The notes beneath the pieces are model-generated. The model made no database searches. It was not told where the DNA came from and saw only the letters and a program-made list of their open reading frames with translations. From Candidatus Saccharimonadota bacterium (GTDB lineage Bacteria > Patescibacteriota > Saccharimonadia > Saccharimonadales > Saccharimonadaceae), in contig JAFWHA010000017.1 in assembly GCA_017512175.1 (NCBI GenBank), positions 124,001-188,000 on the forward strand: 64,000 nt of DNA, given 5' to 3'. Below, one piece after another: positions 1 through 8,630 of the stretch (positions are counted from its first letter, which is position 1; each line of letters starts with the position of its first letter). The position numbers were made by a program, and so were the translations under genes.

Positions 1-1
1 G

Positions 2-955
2 TATGAAGAAATTCATCCTGCAGATATAGAAATTACGACTGCGGCGGTTGATATTTCGGACTTGGCAGACAGTTCGAAAGCGATGAATCTCTTAGCGTCT
101 AATGTTGGCATGACAAAAGAAATAGGCACAATGAACGGTAGAGATTTTATGGATAGTTGGTTTCAGTTTGTAATTGAGAATGGGCTAACGCGTGAGTATT
201 TTGATTCGACTGTTAAATCTCCACTTTCGGCATTGATGAAAGCCTATCAGTTGAGGACTTTAGATAAGCAAGGGGAGTTTACAGATTTTTTGAAGAGTAC
301 TGATAAGGGGCTTGCTGGTATGGTGGCTGGTAATGCTTTTGCGGATTTGACTAGCGGAGCGTACGAGGGTAGTACCATAGAGGAACTTCTTAGCAATTAC
401 CCGCCATATCAAGATTTGGTAAAAATTCTAAAAGGTACAGCAGTGGAAGCTGATATTGATGATTTTATATCATATCTGATAGTTTATATTGGAGAGTACT
501 CAGACTATGAAGAAGCTTTTGGTGATTCTTTAGCGGTGACTGAAGAAGAATTTGATATCATCAAGGAGAATATTCCGAAATTAATAAAGGCTTTAGCTCC
601 AATAATAGTCGCAGATGCGAAGTATACTCAGGCAAATTATGGCGATACTTATTCTCTGTTTTATACGTACACGCTTGCTTCTAATGCTGAAAATCTCGTT
701 GTAGGCCATATCCCAGAGAGTATTATGCCTATTTTGAAAAGCTTGATACCTAATGAGGATGATGACGACGATGATGAGGAGGAATCTGAAGAAGAAGCAG
801 CACCGAATATTCCAGATACTGGATATATGACTATGACCGAGACGCAAGAGAAAGGCTCGTCAGCAACATATATGCCGGTAATTGTTGTCGGCGCGGTAGT
901 GGTAGTGATAGCTGTCTCTTGCTATGCCATAAAAAAGACTCGGCTAAAACGCTGA
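2..955 (+). CDS. C-terminal part of a membrane-anchored surface protein (5' end outside window)
   Basis: The reading frame is open from base 2, so the gene begins upstream of the window; about 317 residues are visible. The visible part is largely helical and polar and has no domain I recognise. Near the end comes a run of Asp and Glu (about 20 acidic residues), a PDTG tetrapeptide, a short linker, one hydrophobic segment and a basic tail (KKTRLKR). This is the layout of an exported protein held by a C-terminal membrane helix. PDTG resembles a sortase motif, but it lies about 20 residues before the helix, farther than in true sorting signals, so sortase attachment is doubtful. The last codons and the stop lie inside a hairpin that serves as a terminator for the opposite strand. 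Confidence 0.6.
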   Translation, partial: YEEIHPADIEITTAAVDISDLADSSKAMNLLASNVGMTKEIGTMNGRDFMDSWFQFVIENGLTREYFDSTVKSPLSALMKAYQLRTLDKQGEFTDFLKSTDKGLAGMVAGNAFADLTSGAYEGSTIEELLSNYPPYQDLVKILKGTAVEADIDDFISYLIVYIGEYSDYEEAFGDSLAVTEEEFDIIKENIPKLIKALAPIIVADAKYTQANYGDTYSLFYTYTLASNAENLVVGHIPESIMPILKSLIPNEDDDDDDEEESEEEAAPNIPDTGYMTMTETQEKGSSATYMPVIVVGAVVVVIAVSCYAIKKTRLKR

Positions 956-1003
956 GTCGTATAGAATCTGGTGGGGGCGAATTGTTCAAACATTAACAAT
1001 CTA
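936..1003 (-). repeat. Decayed copy of the tRNA 3' end and its terminator (direct repeat of 2581-2640)
   Basis: The stretch from the hairpin at 937-957 through TGGTGGGGGCG (969-979) and a weakened T-arm matches the terminator, CCA end and T-arm of the tRNA gene at 2616-2691, in the same orientation. The tRNA 5' two thirds are absent. The two copies bracket the HNH gene, as expected for an att-type duplication left by integration at a tRNA 3' end. A remnant of a tandem tRNA gene would look similar. Confidence 0.6.
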
Positions 1004-1029
1004 CAAAGAAGATATTCGAAGACGTTTAG

Positions 1030-1057
1030 TTGAGAAATGTAGTTTTGATGTTATAAT
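1030..1057 (+). promoter_or_regulatory. Sigma70-type promoter of the HNH gene
   Basis: TTGAGA (1030-1035), a 16-base spacer and a perfect TATAAT (1052-1057). Transcription would start near 1064, giving a leader of about 25 bases before the ATG at 1089. Confidence 0.6.
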
Positions 1058-1088
1058 ATAAATAATTGAGAATAACAGACAAGCCGAC

Positions 1089-2456
1089 ATGGACGAGTAT
1101 TTAAATATAATTGGTAAAGCGAGAACTTGCACAAAATGTGGCAAGACTAAGCCAGTAGAATTTTTTGGAACTCGAGTCAGGGAGAATGGGAAGGTTCAGC
1201 CCCATTCTCAATGCAAAGAATGTCGACGCATTCATCGTATGGAATGGAGAAGGGCTAAAGGTGTAAAACCTAGAGAAAGAAGAACCGAAGACCAAATTCG
1301 ACGGGGCGTTAAAGTTTGCCTAACGTGTGGAATAGAGAAGCCACTTGAAGAATTCCCTAAAGCATTCATAAAAGATAGACAAAAAATAAAGTATTTTAGC
1401 CATTGTCGAGAATGCACGAATGCAAAGAATCGCAAAGGTCCTGCAAGAATTGCAAAAGTTAGCGATGGCAAAAACACATACTTAGTTACCCGTTCAGAGA
1501 AAAAAGAAATAGAACTTAGAACTGGTTTAAAGGTTTGTAATAAATGTGGTCAGACGAAGTCGTTAGACGAGTTTTATAAATCAAAAGACTATTACCATCC
1601 TGAATGTAAAAAATGCACGAACAAAAGCCAAGCTGAGTCAAGACGAAGACGTGGGCTATACAAAGGTTATTTTGAAAACACTCTAGAAAAAGCTCTAGCT
1701 GATGGGCATAAGACCTGTAAACGTTGCAGTAAAACGAAGCCTCTTAATGAATTTAGTTTTAGAAAGGACAGCAACAATTACAATAATACTTGCAAAAAAT
1801 GCAAGGCTGAAATAGCCCATGCGGATTACCACAATAATACGGAAGCTCGTCTTGAAATGAATAGGAAATATAGATTAAAAAATATTGAGCACATTAGAAA
1901 AAATAAGAGACGATACGGCCAAGAGCATAAAGAGGAACGAAAAATATATTTAAAGAAATGGTACGAGGAAAATAAAGACACAGTTGTTAAGGAGTATCGA
2001 GATAAAAACCATGATATTTTGATGCAGAAGCATATTAGTTATATGGTAGAGAGAGCAAAAACGGACCCTTTGTTTAGATTTACAAATAGTATTCGAGGGC
2101 TCGTAAGGGCTTCCTTCAAACGTAGGGGGTATAAGAAAAACAGTAAAACATACGATATCATAGGATGTGACTTTAAATATTTGTATACGCATTTAATGGT
2201 GACTTGGCGTGAAAATTATGGTACTGAATATAATGGTGAAGATTGCAATATCGATCATATATATCCGTTAGCAGACGCTAAGAGCGAGAAAGAAGTTATA
2301 AAGCTGTGTCACTATTCAAATTTGCAACTTCTTTCATCGAGCGACAATATTGATAAGAAAGATAAGAAGGATTGGGTACCTCCAAAAACGTCAAAGGCTT
2401 ATGGTCGTATCGAAATAAAAAACGGCAAGCGCATATTGCTTGCTAATGAAGCCTAA
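1089..2456 (+). CDS. HNH endonuclease with four N-terminal zinc-finger units
   Basis: A 455-residue protein. The first 245 residues hold four similar units of the form CxxCxxxKxxxxF followed 15-30 residues later by CxxC (starting near residues 14, 76, 150 and 210), each able to bind one zinc. A long Lys/Arg-rich helical linker follows. The C-terminus carries an HNH nuclease core: DH at about 389-390, His 408, the NLQLL segment from 411 and Asn 420. Known relatives of this fold in phages and mobile genes cut or nick DNA; the finger array probably binds nucleic acid. It stands alone, has its own promoter and lies between a tRNA gene and a partial duplicate of it, which suggests a selfish or homing element. 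No integrase gene is present. Confidence 0.8.
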   Translation: MDEYLNIIGKARTCTKCGKTKPVEFFGTRVRENGKVQPHSQCKECRRIHRMEWRRAKGVKPRERRTEDQIRRGVKVCLTCGIEKPLEEFPKAFIKDRQKIKYFSHCRECTNAKNRKGPARIAKVSDGKNTYLVTRSEKKEIELRTGLKVCNKCGQTKSLDEFYKSKDYYHPECKKCTNKSQAESRRRRGLYKGYFENTLEKALADGHKTCKRCSKTKPLNEFSFRKDSNNYNNTCKKCKAEIAHADYHNNTEARLEMNRKYRLKNIEHIRKNKRRYGQEHKEERKIYLKKWYEENKDTVVKEYRDKNHDILMQKHISYMVERAKTDPLFRFTNSIRGLVRASFKRRGYKKNSKTYDIIGCDFKYLYTHLMVTWRENYGTEYNGEDCNIDHIYPLADAKSEKEVIKLCHYSNLQLLSSSDNIDKKDKKDWVPPKTSKAYGRIEIKNGKRILLANEA

Positions 2457-2493
2457 TTGTTTAGGGTATTAGCAGACATTTTAATAGGGGTAG

Positions 2494-2517
2494 AAACTGT
2501 ATTTTTGACAGTTTTTG
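2494..2517 (+). terminator. Terminator after the HNH gene
   Basis: AAACTGT and ACAGTTT pair around an 8-base loop, followed by a T run, about 40 bases after the HNH stop codon. The stem is short, so strength is uncertain. Confidence 0.5.
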
Positions 2518-2580
2518 CCATAATAATTGCTTCGAAATTGCATACTATTTTTGCAGGGTACTTAACAGAAAATCATTATT

Positions 2581-2603
2581 AAAAAATCGGCCAAAATGCC
2601 GAC
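2581..2603 (-). terminator. Terminator of the minus-strand tRNA
   Basis: TCGGC (2587-2591) pairs with GCCGA (2598-2602). The A run at 2581-2586 reads as a T run on the minus strand, directly beyond the tRNA 3' end. Confidence 0.6.
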
Positions 2604-2615
2604 TTGTATAAAATC

Positions 2616-2691
2616 TGGTGGGGGCGGTTGGGTTCGAACCAACGACCAAGCGGTTATGAGCCGCCTGCTCTAACCCCTGAGCTACGCCCCC
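2616..2691 (-). tRNA. tRNA with CAU anticodon, probably tRNA-Ile2 (lysidine type)
   Basis: A 76-base cloverleaf with an encoded CCA: a 7-bp acceptor stem GGGGGCG/CGCCCCC, a D-arm, the anticodon loop CUCAUAA, a T-arm GUUGG/CCAAC with UUCGAAC, and ACCA. CAU can be Met or, after lysidine modification, Ile (AUA codons). The 1-72 pair is normal, so it is not the initiator. The D-arm, the anticodon stem GGCGG/CCGCU and the variable loop closely resemble E. coli tRNA-Ile2 as I recall it, more than elongator Met. TilS, which modifies this tRNA, is encoded at 57071-57904. Its 3' end is the likely insertion site of the neighbouring HNH element. Confidence 0.9.
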
Positions 2692-2772
2692 GATTAGGTC
2701 GTGCTTAACACTCGTTTCGGTGTTCGGGACTAGACTTATTTTAGCATAAAATGGTATAATAACAAAGCATAA

Positions 2773-3195
2773 ATGGAAAGAATTAAAACTGCTTTTCGTC
2801 GATTGAAATATTATTTTAGCCACTGGTTGTCCAGTGAACATGTGATTTTTTTGGTGGGAATTGGTATGTGTTTAGCTTGGACTTGGGGGGCAATTTCTGC
2901 AATGAGTAGAAATTGGGAACTTGAACAACGACTCACGGAGCGTAAGAATGAACTTGCGATGTTGGAGCTTGAGATTGAAGCGCTAGAGCTTGAAAATCAG
3001 TACTACGCATCGGAAGAGTATCAGGAGTTAGCGGCGCGAGATTTGCGAAATAAAATTGGCGAGGGCGAGTCGCTAGTCTATTTACCAAATAATTCTGATG
3101 TTGCTAAGCATAAGCATGAAAATATTATCGTAAAAGAAGAAGCTCCGGAGCCGACTAATTTTGAGCAGTGGATGTCGTTTATTTTTGGCGCGTAG
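2773..3195 (+). CDS. FtsB/DivIC-like septum formation protein
   Basis: A 140-residue bitopic protein. A basic N-terminal tail is followed by one membrane segment (about residues 25-46), then a coiled coil rich in Glu and Leu (about 48-90, LERRLTERKNEL-like heptads) and a short region with the sequence ARDLRNKIGEGE. That ending, in which an Arg-rich motif leads to a small conserved GE-rich turn, is typical of the septum formation initiator family, which links the divisome to peptidoglycan synthesis. TGGTATAAT (2752-2760) is an extended -10 box and would give a leader of about 6 bases. No other division genes are adjacent. Family membership is fairly secure; FtsB versus DivIC versus FtsL cannot be decided. 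Confidence 0.7.
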   Translation: MERIKTAFRRLKYYFSHWLSSEHVIFLVGIGMCLAWTWGAISAMSRNWELEQRLTERKNELAMLELEIEALELENQYYASEEYQELAARDLRNKIGEGESLVYLPNNSDVAKHKHENIIVKEEAPEPTNFEQWMSFIFGA

Positions 3196-3245
3196 CTTTG
3201 AAAATTAAACTTGATTTATTTAATGCTTATGTTTATAATTAAGGC

Positions 3246-4019
3246 ATGGATAAAGAAGGTCAAGATAATCCAAATCTTTCTAATGATTCTGATGATTTGA
3301 ATGATGTTGATGCTAGCGTTGAAGAGTCTCAAATTGAAACAAACACAAATCAGACGGAACAGCCGAAAATTGATCCGAAAAATGGGGTGGTATTTAAGAC
3401 TGAGAAAATTGGAGATAAAGCCACGACCGAATATTTTTCTAACGTGAAGGGGGAAGATCAGAAGAAAAATAATGAAGCAATAGAAAGACGTAGAGTAAAG
3501 ATTACGCGTAAAACTTTGTTCATAATTTTTGGAACGCTTATTGGCATCATTTTAGTTGTGATGCTGATTTTTGTGATTGTGAATTTGATAAATCCACAAG
3601 GAAAGAAATATACTGCGGAAGATTTTCCAGATAATATGACAGAATTGGAAAATAAGGCGGTGGAGATTGCGTTTGAGGGAGTGCCAGATGGGCAAAAAGT
3701 AAGTTTTCTCACAGCGGCTGATTATATTGACCAAGCTATAGAGAATACTACGGATGAAGATAGAAAATTTGAATTAAAAACACTCCATGCGAGAATGATG
3801 ATGATGGCTGGATATGGATATGCAGCTACTAAGGAAATTGAAAAATTAGAGCCAGAAGCGAATACTGATCAGAGAAAGTATCAGCTGTATAGACAAGCAG
3901 CATTTGTTTATTTCTACTACGGAGATAAATCTTTAGCGGAGCAATATGCAGATAAAGCGGATGCTTTGGATGTTCCAGAAAATCAAGGTGAGTGGATCGG
4001 AGATGACGATGGTGAATAG
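3246..4019 (+). CDS. Single-pass membrane protein with TPR-like C-terminal domain, first gene of the pilus operon
   Basis: 257 residues: an acidic, Asn/Asp-rich N-terminal half (1-95) without charge balance, a basic patch, one membrane helix (about 96-118), then a helical domain (125-250) with TPR-like helix pairs rich in Ala and Tyr. The topology is probably N-terminus inside, TPR outside. TATAAT at 3234-3239 lies six bases before the ATG, so the mRNA should be leaderless. The next gene overlaps its end, so it is probably the lead gene of the secreted protein and pilin operon that follows. A scaffold role like that of PilF or a pilus assembly protein is possible but is a guess. Confidence 0.55.
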   Translation: MDKEGQDNPNLSNDSDDLNDVDASVEESQIETNTNQTEQPKIDPKNGVVFKTEKIGDKATTEYFSNVKGEDQKKNNEAIERRRVKITRKTLFIIFGTLIGIILVVMLIFVIVNLINPQGKKYTAEDFPDNMTELENKAVEIAFEGVPDGQKVSFLTAADYIDQAIENTTDEDRKFELKTLHARMMMMAGYGYAATKEIEKLEPEANTDQRKYQLYRQAAFVYFYYGDKSLAEQYADKADALDVPENQGEWIGDDDGE

Positions 4020-7000
4020 AAGAGCGATAAGTAGGAATGGATTCATAGCAATAGCAGTGCTGTTTTGTGCGGCGCTTTTTGCGATTGTGTTCTCGGAACA
4101 GACTTTTGCTTGTACTGTCAATGGGGGTGGTTGTTATGGCTCGGACGGAGCAAGCAGTAGTGGCGGTAATCCAAATGCGGTGCTTTCTACTAGGTCAGTA
4201 GGGGTGGTTTCTATATCGGTCGCTGACATAAGAGCTGGACTAGTGCCAAATGCGCATATGAATGCTGACGGTAGCGTTACGTTTAATGGTGTACATACAG
4301 CGCATACAAATATCTCGTCTACGACTTATCCGGCAGCAGAAGTCGGTGGTGCATCACATATTATGGTTTATGGTGCGATTGCGCAGCATAGTGGTAATGT
4401 GAATGGTGTTCATTATGAAGCTGGGCAGCTTATTACTCCAGTAGGATTTGGTAACTCAAGTGATCCAGCATGGCGTTTGTCAGAGATGCAGGGTTATGCT
4501 AGGGAGTCGCCGTATTCATTAGGAGTTAATACTATGAAGCAAGTGTATTATAATTTGATGCAACAGGGTAGAATTTCTCCAGACCAGTACCAAAACTTTA
4601 TGAGAGGGGGTAATATCAGTATGGTGGCTTATTGGGATGGAATGACGGCGATCGGTGATTCATCGTTGCCGCCGTTCCCTCCGGTGTTCCCTCCGACGTT
4701 CCCTCCAGATGAGCCAGAAACGCCAGTAACTATTGTTCCACCTACGCCACCTGAGCCAGGAATGGGACCTGGTTGTCATGATGGACTAAATGCTGGATAT
4801 ACTACTGGTAGTGTGAGAATCAATAACCTTTCTGATGCTTCACAAGGTGGTTGGGTGGAGGGTCAGATTTGGGGACGTCCGGGTGATTCGATTAGGTTTG
4901 CGATTGATTATTGTTGGGGTGCGCAAGCAGTGACTGGCGCATCTGGTAGCAGTCAGAGCGGTTGGCCGGATCTTTATGGCGGAGAAAGAGAAAAGAACTA
5001 TTTCCAAATTGATGCTTCTCCTAGCCAACTATATTGGTTTGGGGATCATAGTATCCAAGCTGGTACTAGATATACATATGCGGGCGGCAGACCAATTTCT
5101 AATGCGTACGAGGCATTTCCTGGTGCGGGATACTTTGACAAGACGGGTGATTATCAATTCCAACTATTCTCTCCAAGTAACCGTACTGCGAATGGATATA
5201 GCTGTCAGATTTTTGACTTCACACCTTACTTCGTGGCGTTTGGCTTCCAAATACCTGGCGCGACTACACAGTGTCCGGCATCTAGTAGGACCGGAAATGG
5301 TAGTGGTTGGCAAGACGTTGGTAGTGAGATAAGCCAGAGGTTGACTTATGATGATATTAGAGCATGGCGTGCATACAGAATGTATAATAACTGGGGAGTA
5401 TGTGGTGGATGTAGCTGGGAAGAAGGCGGTTGTCGTGGCTCTGCATCCAGAGAGAAAGACATTAGTGAATACAACGCTTTGAACTTACAGAATATTAACT
5501 ATGGAGCACCACATGGCTCTTATGACGAGGCATATAATGGCGGTACAGATTTTGGCGTAGCTGAACAGTATGGAGATAATGCTTTCCATGAGCATGCTTG
5601 TCTTGACCAAGGTTCGTGTGCGCCAGATCCAAATAGCTATAAACAACAATATAAGACTACGTGTACAAGGTCAGTGTTTGCGGGATATGATTTCTTCGGA
5701 CAGGCAATGTATGATACTGAAGAATATGAGTGCGTGAAGACAAAAAGCTGTAGTCCGTGTGATGATTGTGTGGATGGATATTGTCCATATCCAACAAGCA
5801 ATTTAGGTAGAGTATATAATTCGCCAACGTATGATTACAACCACCTGAGTGAGAATAAAGGCACTGTCACAAAACAGGCTTCTGTTAAGATTCCGTTTAG
5901 TTTCATGACATCTGCTGATTCTGGAATTGTTGGGCATAGTAATGGAGTAGTATATTTAGGAGAGGAAGTATCTTCGCACTTTGATGTAACGATATTGCCA
6001 CGTTCGCATAGCGATGTGCATCCGGGTGAGGCATATGCGACAATTGTACCAGGGGAAATTAAGGCAGTAGAATTTATCGCTAGAGAAGATACAGGCATGA
6101 ATGATATGTCTGGTAGTTCTGATGCTGGTGGCAGTGACCCGTGTGCGTTCTATAGTGGATATATGCTTGACCCTAGTGAGTGCTATACGATTTGGAGTGT
6201 AGGAAGCCCGCTGAATCCGGATGGTCTATATTCTGGTTATTCTTATGGTACAGTAGTAGATAATCGCAACGTGCCAGATCTTGAAAAATATCCCGTAGGC
6301 TCTAAATATTGTGTGGCAGTTGGGGTTTCTACATCTGATAGTCATAGCGATCCAGATAACCCTAGCCCAGTGTCTGGTATGAGTAGCTTATCTGGTTGGC
6401 GTATTTCTGGCGCATCTTGCCGTACAATTGCTAAACGACCAAGTTTCCAAGTTTGGAATGGTGGAGTTTATACGAATGGTAGTATTTCTACGATTAATGC
6501 CTTTAAGGATGTTGGTGAAGGTCTGGGACATCATAATGATCCTACTAGTATCTTTGGCTCTTGGGCAGAATATTATGTAATTGCTGCTGGCGAAATATCT
6601 GGTTATTCTTCTGGTGCGGCTGATGGCTATTATGGATATCAAGGCAATTCTCTAGGTCTGAAAGGTGGCGCAAACATCGACAAAGAGCCTTGTGATATGA
6701 CTAGAATGACGATTGCAAATGATGAATGCAGTAAAGAAATATTTGGTAAATCTGGCATTCATAATCTTTCACAAGACATAATTCTTGAACGTGTGCGTTC
6801 ACGCTATACGGATGGCTCAATAGAAGGAACATCAGCGACGGGGAATTTGCTGAGTAATGGTGCTAGATATGTTAAGGTTAAAGGAGATTATAATTTAAGT
6901 ACCTTTATTACGGCGATTGCAAATTCTAGTGATGCTGCGGAGAGGAATTGTCTATTTACGGCTGGCTCTAATTCTAATTTAGCTTTGAGACGATGCAAGG

Positions 7001-7632
7001 GGACGATTAATTCTCAATCGCAGCAGACTACGTCGAATTATGCTAGTAATACATTGGTAATTCACGTTTCTGGTACTTTGACGATAGACCGTAATATTTG
7101 TAATGGAAATGGTGATTGTAATACAGATAATAATACTATTCGACTTGGTGATAGTAATAATGAATTCTTTAGCAATATCTACAGCTTGCCACAGGTGCTT
7201 TTGATTGCGGACGGTGGAGTAAGAATTACTAATAACGTAAATCAAATTGATGCTTGGATTATCACTAATGGAAACGTCAATACTTGTACTGGATTTACGG
7301 TTGGTAGTGGCTCGGAGCGTGATTGTAAGAGTACGCTAATCGTTAATGGCCCAGTCTTTGCCCGCTCGATGACACTTAATCGTACTGGTGGTGCGTATCC
7401 GAATGTGGGCAATTACGGAACGGATGATGTGCTTAGGAAAGATATTTCTGGCACGAGTGAAATAAACAGATGGGGAGGTGTATCCAGCAAGGGAGATAAT
7501 CGTAATGGCTCAGTTATCTCGGCAGAAATCTTTAATCTTCGTCCAGATGTATATTATTGGGCATATTCTCAGGCACAGCGTTTCTCTCAAGCTTCGGTAA
7601 CGTATACTCGCGAATTAGCCCCGAGATATTAG
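4009..7632 (+). CDS. Giant cysteine-rich secreted protein of the pilus operon
   Basis: About 1208 residues from ATG 4009; the in-frame ATG at 4003 is too close to the GGAG at about 3998 to be preferred. A basic start, a hydrophobic signal helix and cleavage after TFA make it exported. Around residue 220 there is a Pro-rich hinge with three FPP repeats, then large Gly/Ser/Tyr/Cys-rich regions with many paired cysteines, suggesting disulfides outside the cell. The last 250 residues look like a beta-helix (many NTLVIH, GTLTID, GGVRIT strands). It ends in ELAPRY, just before three prepilin genes. A pilus-tip or host-contact adhesin, similar in role to PilY1, is my inference from size and neighbours; I recognise no catalytic motif. 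Confidence 0.6.
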   Translation: MVNRRAISRNGFIAIAVLFCAALFAIVFSEQTFACTVNGGGCYGSDGASSSGGNPNAVLSTRSVGVVSISVADIRAGLVPNAHMNADGSVTFNGVHTAHTNISSTTYPAAEVGGASHIMVYGAIAQHSGNVNGVHYEAGQLITPVGFGNSSDPAWRLSEMQGYARESPYSLGVNTMKQVYYNLMQQGRISPDQYQNFMRGGNISMVAYWDGMTAIGDSSLPPFPPVFPPTFPPDEPETPVTIVPPTPPEPGMGPGCHDGLNAGYTTGSVRINNLSDASQGGWVEGQIWGRPGDSIRFAIDYCWGAQAVTGASGSSQSGWPDLYGGEREKNYFQIDASPSQLYWFGDHSIQAGTRYTYAGGRPISNAYEAFPGAGYFDKTGDYQFQLFSPSNRTANGYSCQIFDFTPYFVAFGFQIPGATTQCPASSRTGNGSGWQDVGSEISQRLTYDDIRAWRAYRMYNNWGVCGGCSWEEGGCRGSASREKDISEYNALNLQNINYGAPHGSYDEAYNGGTDFGVAEQYGDNAFHEHACLDQGSCAPDPNSYKQQYKTTCTRSVFAGYDFFGQAMYDTEEYECVKTKSCSPCDDCVDGYCPYPTSNLGRVYNSPTYDYNHLSENKGTVTKQASVKIPFSFMTSADSGIVGHSNGVVYLGEEVSSHFDVTILPRSHSDVHPGEAYATIVPGEIKAVEFIAREDTGMNDMSGSSDAGGSDPCAFYSGYMLDPSECYTIWSVGSPLNPDGLYSGYSYGTVVDNRNVPDLEKYPVGSKYCVAVGVSTSDSHSDPDNPSPVSGMSSLSGWRISGASCRTIAKRPSFQVWNGGVYTNGSISTINAFKDVGEGLGHHNDPTSIFGSWAEYYVIAAGEISGYSSGAADGYYGYQGNSLGLKGGANIDKEPCDMTRMTIANDECSKEIFGKSGIHNLSQDIILERVRSRYTDGSIEGTSATGNLLSNGARYVKVKGDYNLSTFITAIANSSDAAERNCLFTAGSNSNLALRRCKGTINSQSQQTTSNYASNTLVIHVSGTLTIDRNICNGNGDCNTDNNTIRLGDSNNEFFSNIYSLPQVLLIADGGVRITNNVNQIDAWIITNGNVNTCTGFTVGSGSERDCKSTLIVNGPVFARSMTLNRTGGAYPNVGNYGTDDVLRKDISGTSEINRWGGVSSKGDNRNGSVISAEIFNLRPDVYYWAYSQAQRFSQASVTYTRELAPRY

Positions 7633-7646
7633 GAGGGGGTGGGAAA

Positions 7647-8630
7647 GTGAAAAATCCAAATAAAAATCAAAGCAGAAAGGGCTTCACCATGGTGGAAACT
7701 TTGCTTGTGCTAGCTATTTCTGCATTGATGCTGATGGGCTTCATGGCGGGAATTGGCGTGAGGATTGGCGCGCAACGTTATTCTGATGCAACTAATGATT
7801 TTGCTGATTTTTTGAGACGAGTTTATACGGAGACAATTAATGTAGAGATTGAACGTACTGGACATTTGAGAAATAATCAAGAGAATTACTGTACACTAGC
7901 TGGGCAAAAGGCGAATGCGGAGGGTAAGTATACTGGAGGTTCTACTACTACAGCGGAGAAAAATGGTAGTTTTCCAGGTCGTTCGGGATGCGCGGTCTAT
8001 GGAAAATTGATTAGCTTCGGAGAAGACCCTACAGGAGATACAATATACGTTTATGATGTGATTGGTAGAGCGGTAGATATTAATCATCCACTCACTGCTT
8101 CGGATGCTAAGCAAGAATTAATAAATGTACATGCGGATGTCTTGTCTTATAATCAAAATGATAACGGCACATGCTCGCTTACTACTGCTGGTACAGTGGC
8201 AACGTATAGACCACAGTGGGCGAGCCGTATAGAAAATACTAATAAAGGAAGTCTGTATCAAGGTGCGGTGCTAATTGTACGTTCTCCAAATTCTGGCTCA
8301 GTGAGGACTTTTTCGATGGAAGGGCAGACTATGCCGATTCAGCAATTGATTCAAAATAATCAGAATGGGAATTGTTCATCTACTTTGAATTCTGTAGTAA
8401 ATAATGTCAATAATGCTAAGGGAAGTTTGATTATGCATCTTAATAACGATAATAATGGCAATAGTAAATTTGAATTAAAGGATGCTAATTTCTGTGTTGC
8501 TTCAGAACAAATTTTCTCCGCAATTGGTAGGCGAAATAATATTCGAATTAAGAATGATGGTAGAAATGCAGATTCAGTGGTTTTTGTAGAGACGGATCTT
8601 TCTAAAAATCAGGGAGGAAATCAATGCTAA
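7647..8630 (+). CDS. Prepilin-like protein 1
   Basis: 327 residues from the GTG at 7647, chosen because AGGAGGGGG (7631-7639) stands at the right distance and because it puts the prepilin signal near the N-terminus. The leader is short and basic, ending RKG, and is followed by FTMVETLLVLAISAL, the classical type III signal: cleavage after Gly, Phe +1, Glu +5, then a hydrophobic helix. The rest is a soluble domain with several Cys and many Asn. Such proteins are processed by PilD and built into the pilus or its tip complex. It overlaps the next gene by 7 bases. Confidence 0.75.
   Translation: MKNPNKNQSRKGFTMVETLLVLAISALMLMGFMAGIGVRIGAQRYSDATNDFADFLRRVYTETINVEIERTGHLRNNQENYCTLAGQKANAEGKYTGGSTTTAEKNGSFPGRSGCAVYGKLISFGEDPTGDTIYVYDVIGRAVDINHPLTASDAKQELINVHADVLSYNQNDNGTCSLTTAGTVATYRPQWASRIENTNKGSLYQGAVLIVRSPNSGSVRTFSMEGQTMPIQQLIQNNQNGNCSSTLNSVVNNVNNAKGSLIMHLNNDNNGNSKFELKDANFCVASEQIFSAIGRRNNIRIKNDGRNADSVVFVETDLSKNQGGNQC

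Noticed and set aside
780-930. LPXTG-type sortase signal in the first gene (PDTG)
   Set aside because: The motif is about 20 residues from the hydrophobic helix, too far for a sorting signal, and no sortase gene lies in the window.
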